From assembly GCA_022710505.1 (NCBI GenBank), contig JAKLGS010000042.1, positions 1-6,515 on the forward strand: 6,515 nucleotides of DNA, written 5' to 3'. A model generated the notes under the pieces. That model was not told where the DNA came from. It saw nothing but the letters and a program-made list of their open reading frames with translations, and did not search any database. Position numbers and translations under genes: made by a program. The stretch's first letter is position 1, and every line of letters begins with the position of its first letter. Source of the DNA: Patescibacteria group bacterium (GTDB taxonomy: Bacteria > Patescibacteriota > WWE3 > UBA101185 > UBA10185). Positions 1-5,558 of this stretch are shown piece after piece.

Positions 1-1673
1 TCCATTTCAGCTGTAAACTGATAATCAACAATATCAGGAAAATGGGATACTAAAAGATCATTTACGACGTAAGCTACATCTTTTGGTATAAAATACCTGC
101 CGTCTTTTTCTACGTAACCCCGGGCTTGAATGGTACTAATAGTGGGTGCGTAAGTTGAAGGTCTTCCAACCCCCAACTCCTCCATTTTTTTTATTAATGT
201 TGCGTCACTGTATCTTGCTGGAGGTTGAGTAAAATGCTGATCAGAATTTAGTTCTTTTAAATCTACCCTGTCGTTTTCTGAAACATCGGGAATAGAATTC
301 ATTTCCTCTACACCTTCTTCTGAACCCCCGTTATTTTCCGCATTTCCAGACATACCAAGGTATTTTCCAACCACTAACCAGCCGTCAAATTTTATCTGTG
401 ATCCCACGGATTTAAAGGTGTACTGTTTACTTGAATCAATTTGAACAGTTGTCTGGTCGTACACTGCCGCACTAACTTGACATTCAACCGCTCTCTTCCA
501 GATTACCGAGTAAACTTTCGATTCATCGGGTTTAAATTTTTTATTACTTTTTCCGGGAACAAGGGATAAATTAGTGGGTCTTATAGCTTCGTGTGCTTCC
601 TGAGCATTTTTTGATTTGGTTTTATAAAAAGTAGGTTTTTCAGGTAAATACTCTGATCCGAAAGTTCCTTGTATATAGTTTCTTACTGTGGACACGAAAG
701 CAGATGATAAATTTAACGAGTCTGTTCTGTGATAAGTAATGTACCCCTGTTCAAATAAACTTTGGGCTGCAGACATGGTCCTTTTAGCTGTAAAACCAAA
801 AAGATTGGACATAGTTTGCTGAAGCATAGAAGTGCTTAAAGGAGGATAGGGCCTGCTACTTCTCTCTGTTTTTTTAACTGATGTGATTATAAAAGTATCG
901 TCTTTTAGCTCTTTTTCAATTCCTTGAGCTTCTTCTTTTGTAGAAATACTAATTTTTTTGCCTGCTTTTTCTATCAGTGTAGCCTTAAATTTATCCTGGC
1001 TACCAACATCCTGAAAAATCCCCGCCATTGTCCAATATTCCTCCGATTTGAAGGCTTGTCTTTCCCTTTCTCTTTCAACGATCAGTCTTACAGCAACACT
1101 TTGAACTCTTCCCGCAGAAAGTCCGTACATTACTTTTTTCCATAAAAGAGGAGAAAGTTTATAACCCACAAGCCTATCTAGAATTCTTCTTGCTTGTTGG
1201 GCATTTACTAAATTCATATCCACCTGACCTAAGTTTTTAAATGCTTCATTAATTGCAGATTCAGTTAATTCGTGAAAAACAACTCTACCGAACTTTACTT
1301 TTTCTCCTGTTGTAGAATTATCGATTGTATCTTCACCTTCAATCTCTTTCTTTTTAGTTTTTAATTTCTTTTTTGTTGGCTGAAGTAGGTATTCAAGATG
1401 CCACGCAATTGCTTCCCCTTCTCTATCTGGGTCTGTAGCTAAAATTATTTCATCAATATCTTTTGATTTTTGCTTGAGAGTGTTTAAAGTTTTTTTTGCT
1501 TTCGGGGGAACAATGTATTCAGGTTCAAAATCTTTTTCAACATCAACGCCTAAACCACTTTTGGGAAGATCCCTGATGTGACCCATCGACGCTTCTATTA
1601 TGTAATCCTTTTTCGGCAGGATTGTCGAAAGAGTCTTAGCTTTTGTGGGCGATTCAACTATTACCAATTTCAT
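1..1673 (-). CDS. topA: DNA topoisomerase I (type IA), C-terminus outside the window
   Basis: This is the type IA topoisomerase that relaxes negative supercoils by passing one DNA strand through a transient break in the other. I translated the minus strand by hand: 557 codons are open from ATG at 1673 to the window edge. The Toprim domain comes first, with MKLVIVESPTKAK (Glu7) and the metal-binding DPDREGE motif (Asp81, Asp83, Glu85). The SAGRVQSVAVR motif lies near residues 187-197. The active-site segment GYITYHRTDS puts the catalytic tyrosine at Tyr314. The conserved EAHEAIRP and GVGRPSTYAPTI motifs follow. A Gly/Glu/Asn-rich stretch near residue 480 looks like a family-variable loop. The start is fixed because no in-frame ATG lies upstream. 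There is no clear ribosome binding site, and a promoter sits just before the ATG. Any C-terminal zinc ribbons would lie beyond position 1. The family assignment is secure. Confidence 0.97.
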   Translation of the reverse strand, partial: MKLVIVESPTKAKTLSTILPKKDYIIEASMGHIRDLPKSGLGVDVEKDFEPEYIVPPKAKKTLNTLKQKSKDIDEIILATDPDREGEAIAWHLEYLLQPTKKKLKTKKKEIEGEDTIDNSTTGEKVKFGRVVFHELTESAINEAFKNLGQVDMNLVNAQQARRILDRLVGYKLSPLLWKKVMYGLSAGRVQSVAVRLIVERERERQAFKSEEYWTMAGIFQDVGSQDKFKATLIEKAGKKISISTKEEAQGIEKELKDDTFIITSVKKTERSSRPYPPLSTSMLQQTMSNLFGFTAKRTMSAAQSLFEQGYITYHRTDSLNLSSAFVSTVRNYIQGTFGSEYLPEKPTFYKTKSKNAQEAHEAIRPTNLSLVPGKSNKKFKPDESKVYSVIWKRAVECQVSAAVYDQTTVQIDSSKQYTFKSVGSQIKFDGWLVVGKYLGMSGNAENNGGSEEGVEEMNSIPDVSENDRVDLKELNSDQHFTQPPARYSDATLIKKMEELGVGRPSTYAPTISTIQARGYVEKDGRYFIPKDVAYVVNDLLVSHFPDIVDYQFTAEM

Positions 1674-1686
1674 AGCATTTTCATAA

Positions 1687-1713
1687 ATGATACCACGAAG
1701 AAATTTTTGTCAA
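1687..1713 (-). promoter_or_regulatory. Probable topA promoter, nearly leaderless
   Basis: Read on the minus strand, a perfect TTGACA (1713-1708) is followed after 15 bases by TATCAT (1692-1687). A TG dinucleotide at 1695-1694 gives an extended -10. The spacer is shorter than the usual 17, but the TG can compensate. Transcription would start near 1680, only about 7 bases before the topA ATG, leaving no room for a Shine-Dalgarno site. Confidence 0.55.
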
Positions 1714-1754
1714 GAAAAACATAATATCCAATTTATTAGATATGTTCATATCGT

Positions 1755-1783
1755 TTGCAAAAATAAGATTTTTTTACTAATAT
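1755..1783 (+). promoter_or_regulatory. Probable sigma70-type promoter of the small membrane protein
   Basis: TTGCAA (1755-1760) and TAATAT (1778-1783) are separated by 17 bases. Each matches the consensus at 4 of 6 positions. The expected start is near 1790, giving a leader of about 20 bases that contains the AAAGGAGG ribosome binding site of the gene at 1813. Confidence 0.45.
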
Positions 1784-1812
1784 AGGCAAAAGAGCATAAA
1801 AAGGAGGTAGAG

Positions 1813-2028
1813 ATGACTTTGGATAATATGAAAATTATAATATGTGTCACGTTTACGATTTTGTTGATATCTCATCTTGGATATTCGAGAAGTTTACCGG
1901 GAGAAAACCAAAATTTTAAAACCAAAGCTCAAAAAATTATAAACTCGGTTTGTGGTACGGTCCGAGCGGTATCAGCATTTTGGTTTATCGTGCTGTTTGT
2001 ATTTTTTTGTTTCAATTTGATTTCTTAA
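1813..2028 (+). CDS. Small membrane protein of unknown function, 71 aa
   Basis: I do not recognise the family. The protein has a hydrophobic segment at about residues 7-23 (KIIICVTFTILLISHLGYS), a polar basic middle (about 24-52) and a second hydrophobic segment at about 55-70 rich in Phe (FWFIVLFVFFCFNLI). This suggests two membrane helices joined by a short basic loop, or a signal-like N-terminus plus an anchor. The first ATG is preferred over the ATG at codon 6 because AAAGGAGG (1800-1807) lies 5 bases before it. The gene forms its own unit: a promoter with 17-bp spacing upstream, a rho-independent terminator 13 bases after the stop, and divergence from topA. The strong SD and flanking signals argue that it is really expressed despite its small size. 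Cys47 and Cys66 are the only cysteines apart from Cys11. Role unknown. Confidence 0.68.
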   Translation: MTLDNMKIIICVTFTILLISHLGYSRSLPGENQNFKTKAQKIINSVCGTVRAVSAFWFIVLFVFFCFNLIS

Positions 2029-2041
2029 ATTTATGCCCCGA

Positions 2042-2082
2042 GGCTCTGGTGTTTACCCCAATTACACTAGAGCCTTAATTTT
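2042..2082 (+). terminator. Rho-independent terminator of the small membrane protein gene
   Basis: GGCTCTGGTGT (2042-2052) pairs with ACACTAGAGCC (2064-2074) over 11 bp, including one G-U pair, around an 11-base loop. TTAATTTT follows. It lies 13 bases after the stop of the 71-aa gene and separates that gene from def. Confidence 0.8.
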
Positions 2083-2101
2083 ATATTACAAACCTCACAC
2101 G

Positions 2102-2110
2102 TGATAAAAT
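2102..2110 (+). promoter_or_regulatory. Extended -10 element of def; transcript predicted leaderless
   Basis: The sequence TG-A-TAAAAT fits the extended -10 pattern (TG at 2102-2103, hexamer at 2105-2110). Standard spacing puts the first transcribed base at or beside the A of the def start codon (2117). No SD is present between this element and the ATG, and no convincing -35 hexamer is visible. The mRNA is therefore predicted to be leaderless or to have a leader of one or two bases. Confidence 0.55.
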
Positions 2111-2116
2111 ACCCTT

Positions 2117-2662
2117 ATGTCAGTGAAGAAAATAGTAACAGTACCAAATCCTATTTTAAATAAAAAAACCCAAAAAATTGGCGAAATAACTGATGATATT
2201 AAAAATACAGCTCGAGATTTAATAGATACCGTTAAAGTTGCGGAGGATCCCGAAGGTGCGGGTTTAGCAGCTACTCAAATCGGAGTCTCAAAAAGAATGT
2301 GTGTGGTAAGAAATTTTTTCGAAGACCCTTTAAATCCAAATGAAATAAAATCAAACGATATAGTATTGATAAATCCCAAGATTACTAATTACTCTGATGA
2401 AAAAGACATTGATTGGGAAGGCTGTCTAAGTGTTCCTGATAAATACGGTAAGGTAGAAAGAGCTCTTAAGATAAAGGTTGCTGCAAAAGATATCGACGGG
2501 AATATAATTAAAATAAAGGCAGAAGGATTTTTCGCTAGAACAATACAGCATGAAGTTGACCACTTGGATGGCGTCCTGTTTACATCAAAAATTGAGGGTG
2601 AAACGTTATCACAGGAAGAGTTTGACCAAATGATTGAGGATCAGAATAATGAACAAGGTTGA
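2117..2662 (+). CDS. def: Peptide deformylase
   Basis: The enzyme removes the N-formyl group from nascent proteins at the ribosome exit, using a bound divalent metal. All three family motifs are present: motif 1 GAGLAATQ (residues 47-54), motif 2 EGCLS (101-105) with metal ligand Cys103, and motif 3 QHEVDHL (144-150) with ligands His145 and His149 and catalytic Glu146. The length of 181 aa is usual for the family. An insertion after motif 1 (FFEDPLNPNEIKSND, about 67-81) resembles the longer loops of type 2-like or divergent forms; I cannot assign the subtype. There is no SD, and an extended -10 lies 6 bases before the ATG, so translation probably starts on a leaderless message. The 3' end overlaps fmt by 14 bases, so the two genes that remove and add the formyl group form one operon. 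The stop is TGA followed directly by TAA. Confidence 0.97.
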   Translation: MSVKKIVTVPNPILNKKTQKIGEITDDIKNTARDLIDTVKVAEDPEGAGLAATQIGVSKRMCVVRNFFEDPLNPNEIKSNDIVLINPKITNYSDEKDIDWEGCLSVPDKYGKVERALKIKVAAKDIDGNIIKIKAEGFFARTIQHEVDHLDGVLFTSKIEGETLSQEEFDQMIEDQNNEQG

Positions 2663-3605
2663 TAAACCGATCAAAATAGTGTTCTTTGGCACATCTGATA
2701 GATCGTTGCCAATATTAAACAGTTTAAAAGAAAATTTCAATCTTGTTTTATGTGTTACTAAATCAGATACAGTAGTTGGGAGGAAAAAATCAATCAGGGA
2801 AACAGAAGTCAAGAAATGGGCAGAACAAAACAAAGTCGAATTAATTACAGCAGGCTCTTTGAAAGGTACAGACCTAGAGCGTACGTTAAGTATCATTGAA
2901 AAACACAAACCCAACCTCGGAGTTGTCGCTGACTTTAGTTTCATGATTCCTAAATCTATTATAGATTCTTTCAATGGAAATATTATCAACGTACACTTCT
3001 CTTTATTACCTAAATATCGAGGAGCAAGTCCTGTTCAACACGCAATTTTGAACGGAGATGAGTTAACAGGAGTAACTTTTTATTTACTAAATGAGAAGAT
3101 GGATGAGGGGGATATTTTAAACCAATACGAGTACAAAATAGATTCAAAAATAACCTCTGGTGAACTTTACTCTGTTCTTTTTAAATTATCTGCAGAAAAG
3201 TTACCACAAACGATTGTTAACTTTTTAAAAGGTGACGTAAAACCCATGCAACAAGATCATTCTAAATCATCCTATACTATTTCAAAAACAAACCCTAAAC
3301 ACACCTTTATTTTCAAAGAAGATTCCTTGATAAACTGGTCAGATGGTCCTAATAAAATACACCGAGCAGTCAGAGCTTTTAATCCTTGGCCAATTGCTTG
3401 GACATATCTGGAAGATTTAGAAAAGACAGATGTAATTTCAGAGAAAATAAAACTTAAAGATAATGTAAATAAAAAGTTAAAGGTAAAAATATTCACATCT
3501 TCTATTGAAAATGGAAAATTGAAAATAAACCAACTTCAATTAGAAGGGAAAAATAAAGCAGATTGGGTAAGTTTTTTAAATGGTTATTGTGAAAAATCGA
3601 AGTAA
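2649..3605 (+). CDS. fmt: Methionyl-tRNA formyltransferase
   Basis: It transfers a formyl group from 10-formyltetrahydrofolate to initiator Met-tRNA. The N-terminal transferase domain begins IKIVFFGTSD (about residues 8-17) and contains INVHFSLLPKYRGASPVQ. The catalytic trio appears as Asn114, His116 and Asp152 (MDEGDIL), with the same spacing as Asn106/His108/Asp144 of E. coli Fmt. The C-terminal Fmt_C domain shows INWSDGPNKIHRAVRAFNPWP (about residues 228-248). The length of 318 aa is usual. I chose ATG 2649 because GAGGA (2636-2640) lies 8 bases before it; an in-frame TTG at 2634 would add five residues but lacks a good SD. The start lies inside the end of def, suggesting translational coupling. 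fmt runs convergently into rpmB with 7 bases between the stops and no separate terminator hairpin visible. Confidence 0.96.
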   Translation: MNKVDKPIKIVFFGTSDRSLPILNSLKENFNLVLCVTKSDTVVGRKKSIRETEVKKWAEQNKVELITAGSLKGTDLERTLSIIEKHKPNLGVVADFSFMIPKSIIDSFNGNIINVHFSLLPKYRGASPVQHAILNGDELTGVTFYLLNEKMDEGDILNQYEYKIDSKITSGELYSVLFKLSAEKLPQTIVNFLKGDVKPMQQDHSKSSYTISKTNPKHTFIFKEDSLINWSDGPNKIHRAVRAFNPWPIAWTYLEDLEKTDVISEKIKLKDNVNKKLKVKIFTSSIENGKLKINQLQLEGKNKADWVSFLNGYCEKSK

Positions 3606-3612
3606 AAAATCG

Positions 3613-3864
3613 TTACTCTTTGTTCTCCGTACCTTCAGATTCTTTTATTAACTTATCTATATCAGCCTGATCTTTTTTAATTCTTTTTAGACAAGAAGAG
3701 CAAAGTCTAAGTTTAACAGATCTTCCGTCAATTAAAAATCTTTTAACTCTAAGGTTAATAGAATTTCTACTTATTGTTCTTCTGGTAACACGATTACCAA
3801 TCCCTCTTGGGACCAAATTTCCTTTTTGATAAGTTTTTCCACAAATTTGACATTGTTTAGACAT
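3613..3864 (-). CDS. rpmB: Large ribosomal subunit protein bL28
   Basis: This is a small basic protein of the 50S subunit. The N-terminal MSKQCQICGKTYQKGN and the later GRSVKLRLCSSCLKRIKK are typical of bL28. Two CxxC pairs (Cys5/Cys8 and Cys55/Cys58) make this the zinc-binding form. The protein is 83 aa, somewhat long, because of a charged C-terminal tail after residue 62 (DQADIDKLIKESEGTENKE). It is transcribed alone on the minus strand, facing fmt. No SD precedes the ATG, and a promoter with 17-bp spacing sits so close that the leader would be only about 4-5 bases. Confidence 0.95.
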   Translation of the reverse strand: MSKQCQICGKTYQKGNLVPRGIGNRVTRRTISRNSINLRVKRFLIDGRSVKLRLCSSCLKRIKKDQADIDKLIKESEGTENKE

Positions 3865-3874
3865 AACATTGTGA

Positions 3875-3903
3875 ATTAAAACACACTTGATTATTTAAAG
3901 CAA
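3875..3903 (-). promoter_or_regulatory. Probable rpmB promoter, nearly leaderless
   Basis: On the minus strand TTGCTT (3903-3898) and TTTAAT (3880-3875) are separated by exactly 17 bases. The expected start is near 3868-3869, about 5 bases before the rpmB ATG at 3864, so no ribosome binding site can precede the coding region. Confidence 0.5.
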
Positions 3904-3917
3904 TAAAAAGAACCCGC

Positions 3918-3958
3918 AAAAAAAGCCGGAAATGAATTTTTCAAAATCCAGCTTTTTT
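3918..3958 (-). terminator. Rho-independent terminator after the Cys-rich protein gene
   Basis: Read on the minus strand, AAAAAAGCTGGA (3958-3947) pairs with TCCGGCTTTTTT (3930-3919) with one mismatch around a 16-base loop, ending in a run of seven T. It lies about 40 bases after the stop of the gene at 3998-4219 and just before the rpmB promoter. The plus-strand reading also ends in T-rich sequence, so it could act in both directions. Confidence 0.7.
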
Positions 3959-3997
3959 GTTTTTAGTTTACCAATTCATTATTTTTTGTTAGCTACA

Positions 3998-4219
3998 TCA
4001 GCAGGAAACAAAACTCTCTGTCATGCAACATATTACCTTGTCGCATCTCTTTGATACTTTCTTTGGACACAGGTCGCAACGTCTAACCTCCGTTTCTCCA
4101 AATAAAGAATTAAGATCTAGATCTTCATCACAGTCGTAGCATTCCGGGTCAATATGATAAATCGACGCTACTGTAGGTGCTAAACCTCTATAACGACCAC
4201 TAACAAGCACTCGACACAT
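3998..4219 (-). CDS. Small cysteine-rich protein of unknown function, 73 aa
   Basis: I do not recognise the family. Nine of 73 residues are cysteine: C2, C27, C30, C48, C51, C59, C64, C65 and C73. Two CxxC pairs (CYDC at 27-30 and CDLC at 48-51) are 17 residues apart, a spacing seen in small zinc ribbons; metal binding is inference. An acidic stretch (DEDLDLN, 31-37) separates them and the C-terminal part is Lys/Arg-rich, then ends CCMTESFVSC. No signal peptide or membrane segment is visible, so it is probably cytoplasmic. Support for a real gene: GGAGAG six bases before the ATG, an upstream extended -10, and a terminator after the stop. The TGA stop is followed two codons later by an in-frame TAA. 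It forms its own transcription unit between rpmB and the tRNA block. Confidence 0.62.
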   Translation of the reverse strand: MCRVLVSGRYRGLAPTVASIYHIDPECYDCDEDLDLNSLFGETEVRRCDLCPKKVSKRCDKVICCMTESFVSC

Positions 4220-4275
4220 TTTGCTCTCTCCAATCGCAAAAATATTTTTAAATACTATTGGTAAACTTTAACCCG

Positions 4276-4284
4276 ATATTATCA
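4276..4284 (-). promoter_or_regulatory. Possible extended -10 of the Cys-rich protein gene
   Basis: On the minus strand TG-A-TAATAT occupies 4284-4276. It would start transcription near 4269, giving a leader of about 50 bases that includes the SD at 4231-4226. No good -35 was found. The AT-rich stretch closer to the gene (4237-4262) offers weaker alternatives. Confidence 0.35.
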
Positions 4285-4359
4285 CTACGGGTGCTTCCAA
4301 TCAATATTTTTCTTAGTTAAAAAGATATTTGAAAAATGTAGATTATTAATTGTCTGCTA

Positions 4360-4368
4360 TGATAGAAT
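4360..4368 (+). promoter_or_regulatory. Possible promoter (extended -10) of the tRNA operon
   Basis: TG-A-TAGAAT (4360-4368) is the best match upstream of the tRNA block and would start transcription near 4375. A perfect 12-base palindrome, TTAAAGCTTTAA (4370-4381), lies at the expected start. An alternative AT-rich -10 (TATAGT at 4405-4410) is closer to the first tRNA. No other gene is visible between 4220 and 4425. Confidence 0.35.
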
Positions 4369-4425
4369 CTTAAAGCTTTAAAGGTTGCTCATTTGAAATA
4401 TTAATATAGTAAAATATAAGTGTAT

Positions 4426-4500
4426 GCCGTCTTAGCTCAATGGCAGAGCAGGCGCTTTGTAAGCGTCAGGTTGTGAGTTCAACTCTCACAGACGGCTCCA
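4426..4500 (+). tRNA. tRNA-Thr (anticodon UGU)
   Basis: The cloverleaf folds completely. The acceptor GCCGTCT pairs with AGACGGC, and the D stem is GCTC/GAGC. The anticodon stem GGCGC/GCGTC (one G-U pair) holds the loop TTTGTAA with anticodon TGT at 4458-4460. The T stem GTGAG/CTCAC holds the loop TTCAACT. The CCA end is encoded. It reads ACA and, by wobble, other Thr codons. Only one base separates its CCA from the first base of the following tRNA-Tyr, so the two must be cut from one precursor. Confidence 0.96.
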
Positions 4501-4501
4501 T

Positions 4502-4587
4502 GCCGAGATACCAAAGTGGCCAACTGGAGCTGACTGTAAATCAGCTGGCTTATGCCTACGGGGGTTCGAATCCCTCTCTCGGCACCA
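4502..4587 (+). tRNA. tRNA-Tyr (anticodon GUA)
   Basis: This is a class II tRNA with a long variable arm. Acceptor GCCGAGA pairs with TCTCGGC. Anticodon stem GCTGA/TCAGC encloses CTGTAAA, with anticodon GTA at 4536-4538. The variable arm contains a GGC/GCC stem. The T stem GGGGG/CCCTC (one G-U) holds TTCGAAT. CCA is encoded. The last 21 bases (4567-4587, from C56 of the T loop to the CCA) recur three times downstream at exact 181-bp intervals, so this gene is the head of the repeat array described below. Confidence 0.97.
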
Positions 4588-4768
4588 AATTAAAGAATTG
4601 AAAATTAGATAATCCCTGAGATAGGTGATAATCTAAAAACCTAACCAAGGATGAGAATGTCGGAGCGAACGAAGTGAGCGAGACGGGGTCGCGAGCTTTA
4701 CAGATTGTTTGAGCCTTGGCGAAATACAAGATGTTAAGACGCGTGACCGAATCCCTCTCTCGGCACCA
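4588..4768 (+). repeat. tRNA-Tyr tail repeat, unit A (181 bp)
   Basis: First of three tandem 181-bp units behind tRNA-Tyr. It ends (4748-4768) with a perfect copy of the last 21 bases of the tRNA: half of the T loop, the 3' strands of T stem and acceptor, the discriminator base and CCA. In order the unit holds TTGAAAATTA (4598-4607), an imperfect hairpin (TTAGATAATC at 4604-4613 with GATAATCTAA), AAGGATGAGAAT, a CGAACGAAGTGAG motif (4666-4678), and CCAAGG paired with CCTTGG. No ORF of credible size is present. It resembles the 178-bp rtT repeats after tyrT in E. coli in layout, not in sequence as far as I can tell. Confidence 0.9.
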
Positions 4769-4949
4769 AAGGTAAACTTGAAAATTAACTTGTTCTTGGA
4801 AATATAAAAACGTTCTCAAGATTTAACAAGGGATGAGAATAGCGGACTGAGCGAAAGCGAAGGAGCTGTGCCGAATAGCCAAAGAGCTCTTACGAACGAA
4901 GTGAGTTAGAGATATTTGGACTAGTGGACGAATCCCTCTCTCGGCACCA
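4769..4949 (+). repeat. tRNA-Tyr tail repeat, unit B (181 bp, divergent)
   Basis: Same length and layout as unit A but mostly different sequence. It keeps TTGAAAATTA (4778-4787), then a different hairpin at the same place (CTTGT and TCTTG arms with CAAGA and ACAAG), then AAGGGATGAGAAT. CGAACGAAGTGAG is shifted to 4893-4905. The unit ends with the same 21-base tRNA tail at 4929-4949. It contains GTGCCGA (4868-4874), complementary to the TCGGCAC of the tail. Equal length despite sequence divergence suggests selection on spacing or structure. Confidence 0.88.
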
Positions 4950-5130
4950 AATTAAAGAATTGAAAATTAGATAATCCCTGAGATAGGTGATAATCTAAAA
5001 ACCTAACCAAGGATGAGAATGTCGGAGCGAACGAAGTGAGCGAGACGGGGTCGCGAGCTTTACAGATTGTTTGAGCCTTGGCGAAATACAAGATGTTAAG
5101 ACGCGTGACCGAATCCCTCTCTCGGCACCA
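4950..5130 (+). repeat. tRNA-Tyr tail repeat, unit C (181 bp, identical to unit A)
   Basis: Compared base by base, this unit equals unit A over all 181 positions, including the tRNA tail at 5110-5130. Because unit B between them differs, the order is A-B-A. This implies a recent duplication of an A-B pair, or gene conversion between the outer copies. An assembly artefact is possible with short reads but would need to keep the exact phase. Confidence 0.9.
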
Positions 5131-5150
5131 AGATAGAGATTTGAAGATCA
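5131..5150 (+). repeat. Possible degenerate start of a fourth tail-repeat unit
   Basis: The 20 bases after the third tail (AGATAG, then TTGAAGATCA at 5141-5150) agree with the start of unit A at about 14 of 20 positions, with TTGAAGATCA standing where A and B have TTGAAAATTA. The similarity fades afterwards, before the mscL leader. This would be a partial fourth unit, as also known in the E. coli rtT array. Confidence 0.4.
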
Positions 5151-5216
5151 TTTTTTGAAAATTTAATTTAATTTTCGGATACAAATACAAAAGAAAGGTG
5201 GTGAGATTTAAAAAAT

Positions 5217-5525
5217 ATGAAAGGTTTTATAGATTTTATTAGAAAACAAGGTGTAGTAGGTTTAGCAGTTGGTTTTATATTAGGCGGTGCAGTATCAAAA
5301 GTTGTAGCATCTATAGTCGCTGATATTATCAACCCTATCTTAGGGTTAATCTTAGGAGCAGCGGGTGGTCTTCAGCAAATGGTTATAAAAATAGGATCGG
5401 CACAATTGTTAATAGGTAACTTTATTGCTACTTTGATAGACTTTATTGTAATTGCTCTGGTAGTTTACTACGGAGTAAAAGCTTTGAAGTTAGATAGGTT
5501 AGATAAAAAAGAAGACAAAAAGTAA
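5217..5525 (+). CDS. mscL: Large-conductance mechanosensitive channel, short form
   Basis: MscL opens under membrane tension and releases solutes during sudden osmotic downshift. The N-terminal amphipathic helix (MKGFIDFIRKQG) is followed by TM1 (about residues 13-47, GLAVGFILGGAVSKVVASIVADIINPILG, with the typical VADII-P-LG signature) and TM2 (about 64-88). The protein is 102 aa against about 136 in E. coli; the shortening lies in the extracytoplasmic loop (about 15 residues, AAGGLQQMVIKIGSAQ) and in the C-terminal helix, reduced to a charged LDRLDKKEDKK. The pore helices look intact. A purine-rich AAAGGTGGTGAG (5194-5205) precedes the ATG at a rather long distance (11 bases from GGTGAG). 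The gene follows the tail-repeat array by under 90 bases with no clear terminator, so it may be co-transcribed with the tRNAs. A tRNA-Thr follows 33 bases after the stop. Confidence 0.94.
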   Translation: MKGFIDFIRKQGVVGLAVGFILGGAVSKVVASIVADIINPILGLILGAAGGLQQMVIKIGSAQLLIGNFIATLIDFIVIALVVYYGVKALKLDRLDKKEDKK

Positions 5526-5558
5526 TCGATTTATTAATATTAGAAAATCTGCCCGTGT

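Noticed and set aside
924..1145. 73-aa plus-strand frame within topA
   Set aside because: Fully antisense to a conserved part of topoisomerase I (residues about 177-250), with no SD.
2609..3496. Two minus-strand frames (126 and 74 aa) opposite fmt
   Set aside because: Shadows of a gene with clear family motifs; neither has start signals or family features.
2660..4000. Recoded TGA (glycine code of Absconditabacteria or Gracilibacteria)
   Set aside because: def and the Cys-rich gene both stop at TGA with a TAA one to three codons later, which raised the question. But 557 codons of topA and all of fmt, rpmB and mscL contain no in-frame TGA, so the standard code fits.
4654..4860. Tiny plus-strand frames in the repeat units (MRMSERTK in A, MRIAD in B) after AAGG
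   Set aside because: Lengths and sequences differ, the AAGG is too close to the ATG, and conservation of AAGG-ATGAGAAT is explained equally well by RNA structure. Noted because the E. coli rtT region has been linked to a small basic peptide.
4567..5130. CRISPR array
   Set aside because: The repeated 21-base element is the tRNA 3' end and the intervals are 160 bases, two of them identical. No cas gene is present.
4567..5130. Integrative elements with tRNA attachment-site duplications
   Set aside because: The shared 21 bases would suit an att core, but the units are only 181 bp, in perfect phase, with no integrase or other cargo. A repeat-array reading fits better, though it cannot be fully excluded.
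4556..5190. Two minus-strand open frames of 87 and 89 aa across the tRNA-tail repeats
   Set aside because: They end in or read antisense through the tRNA-Tyr 3' end (VPREGF-type peptide, a well-known spurious translation of antisense tRNA) and are near copies only because the DNA repeats. There is no SD.
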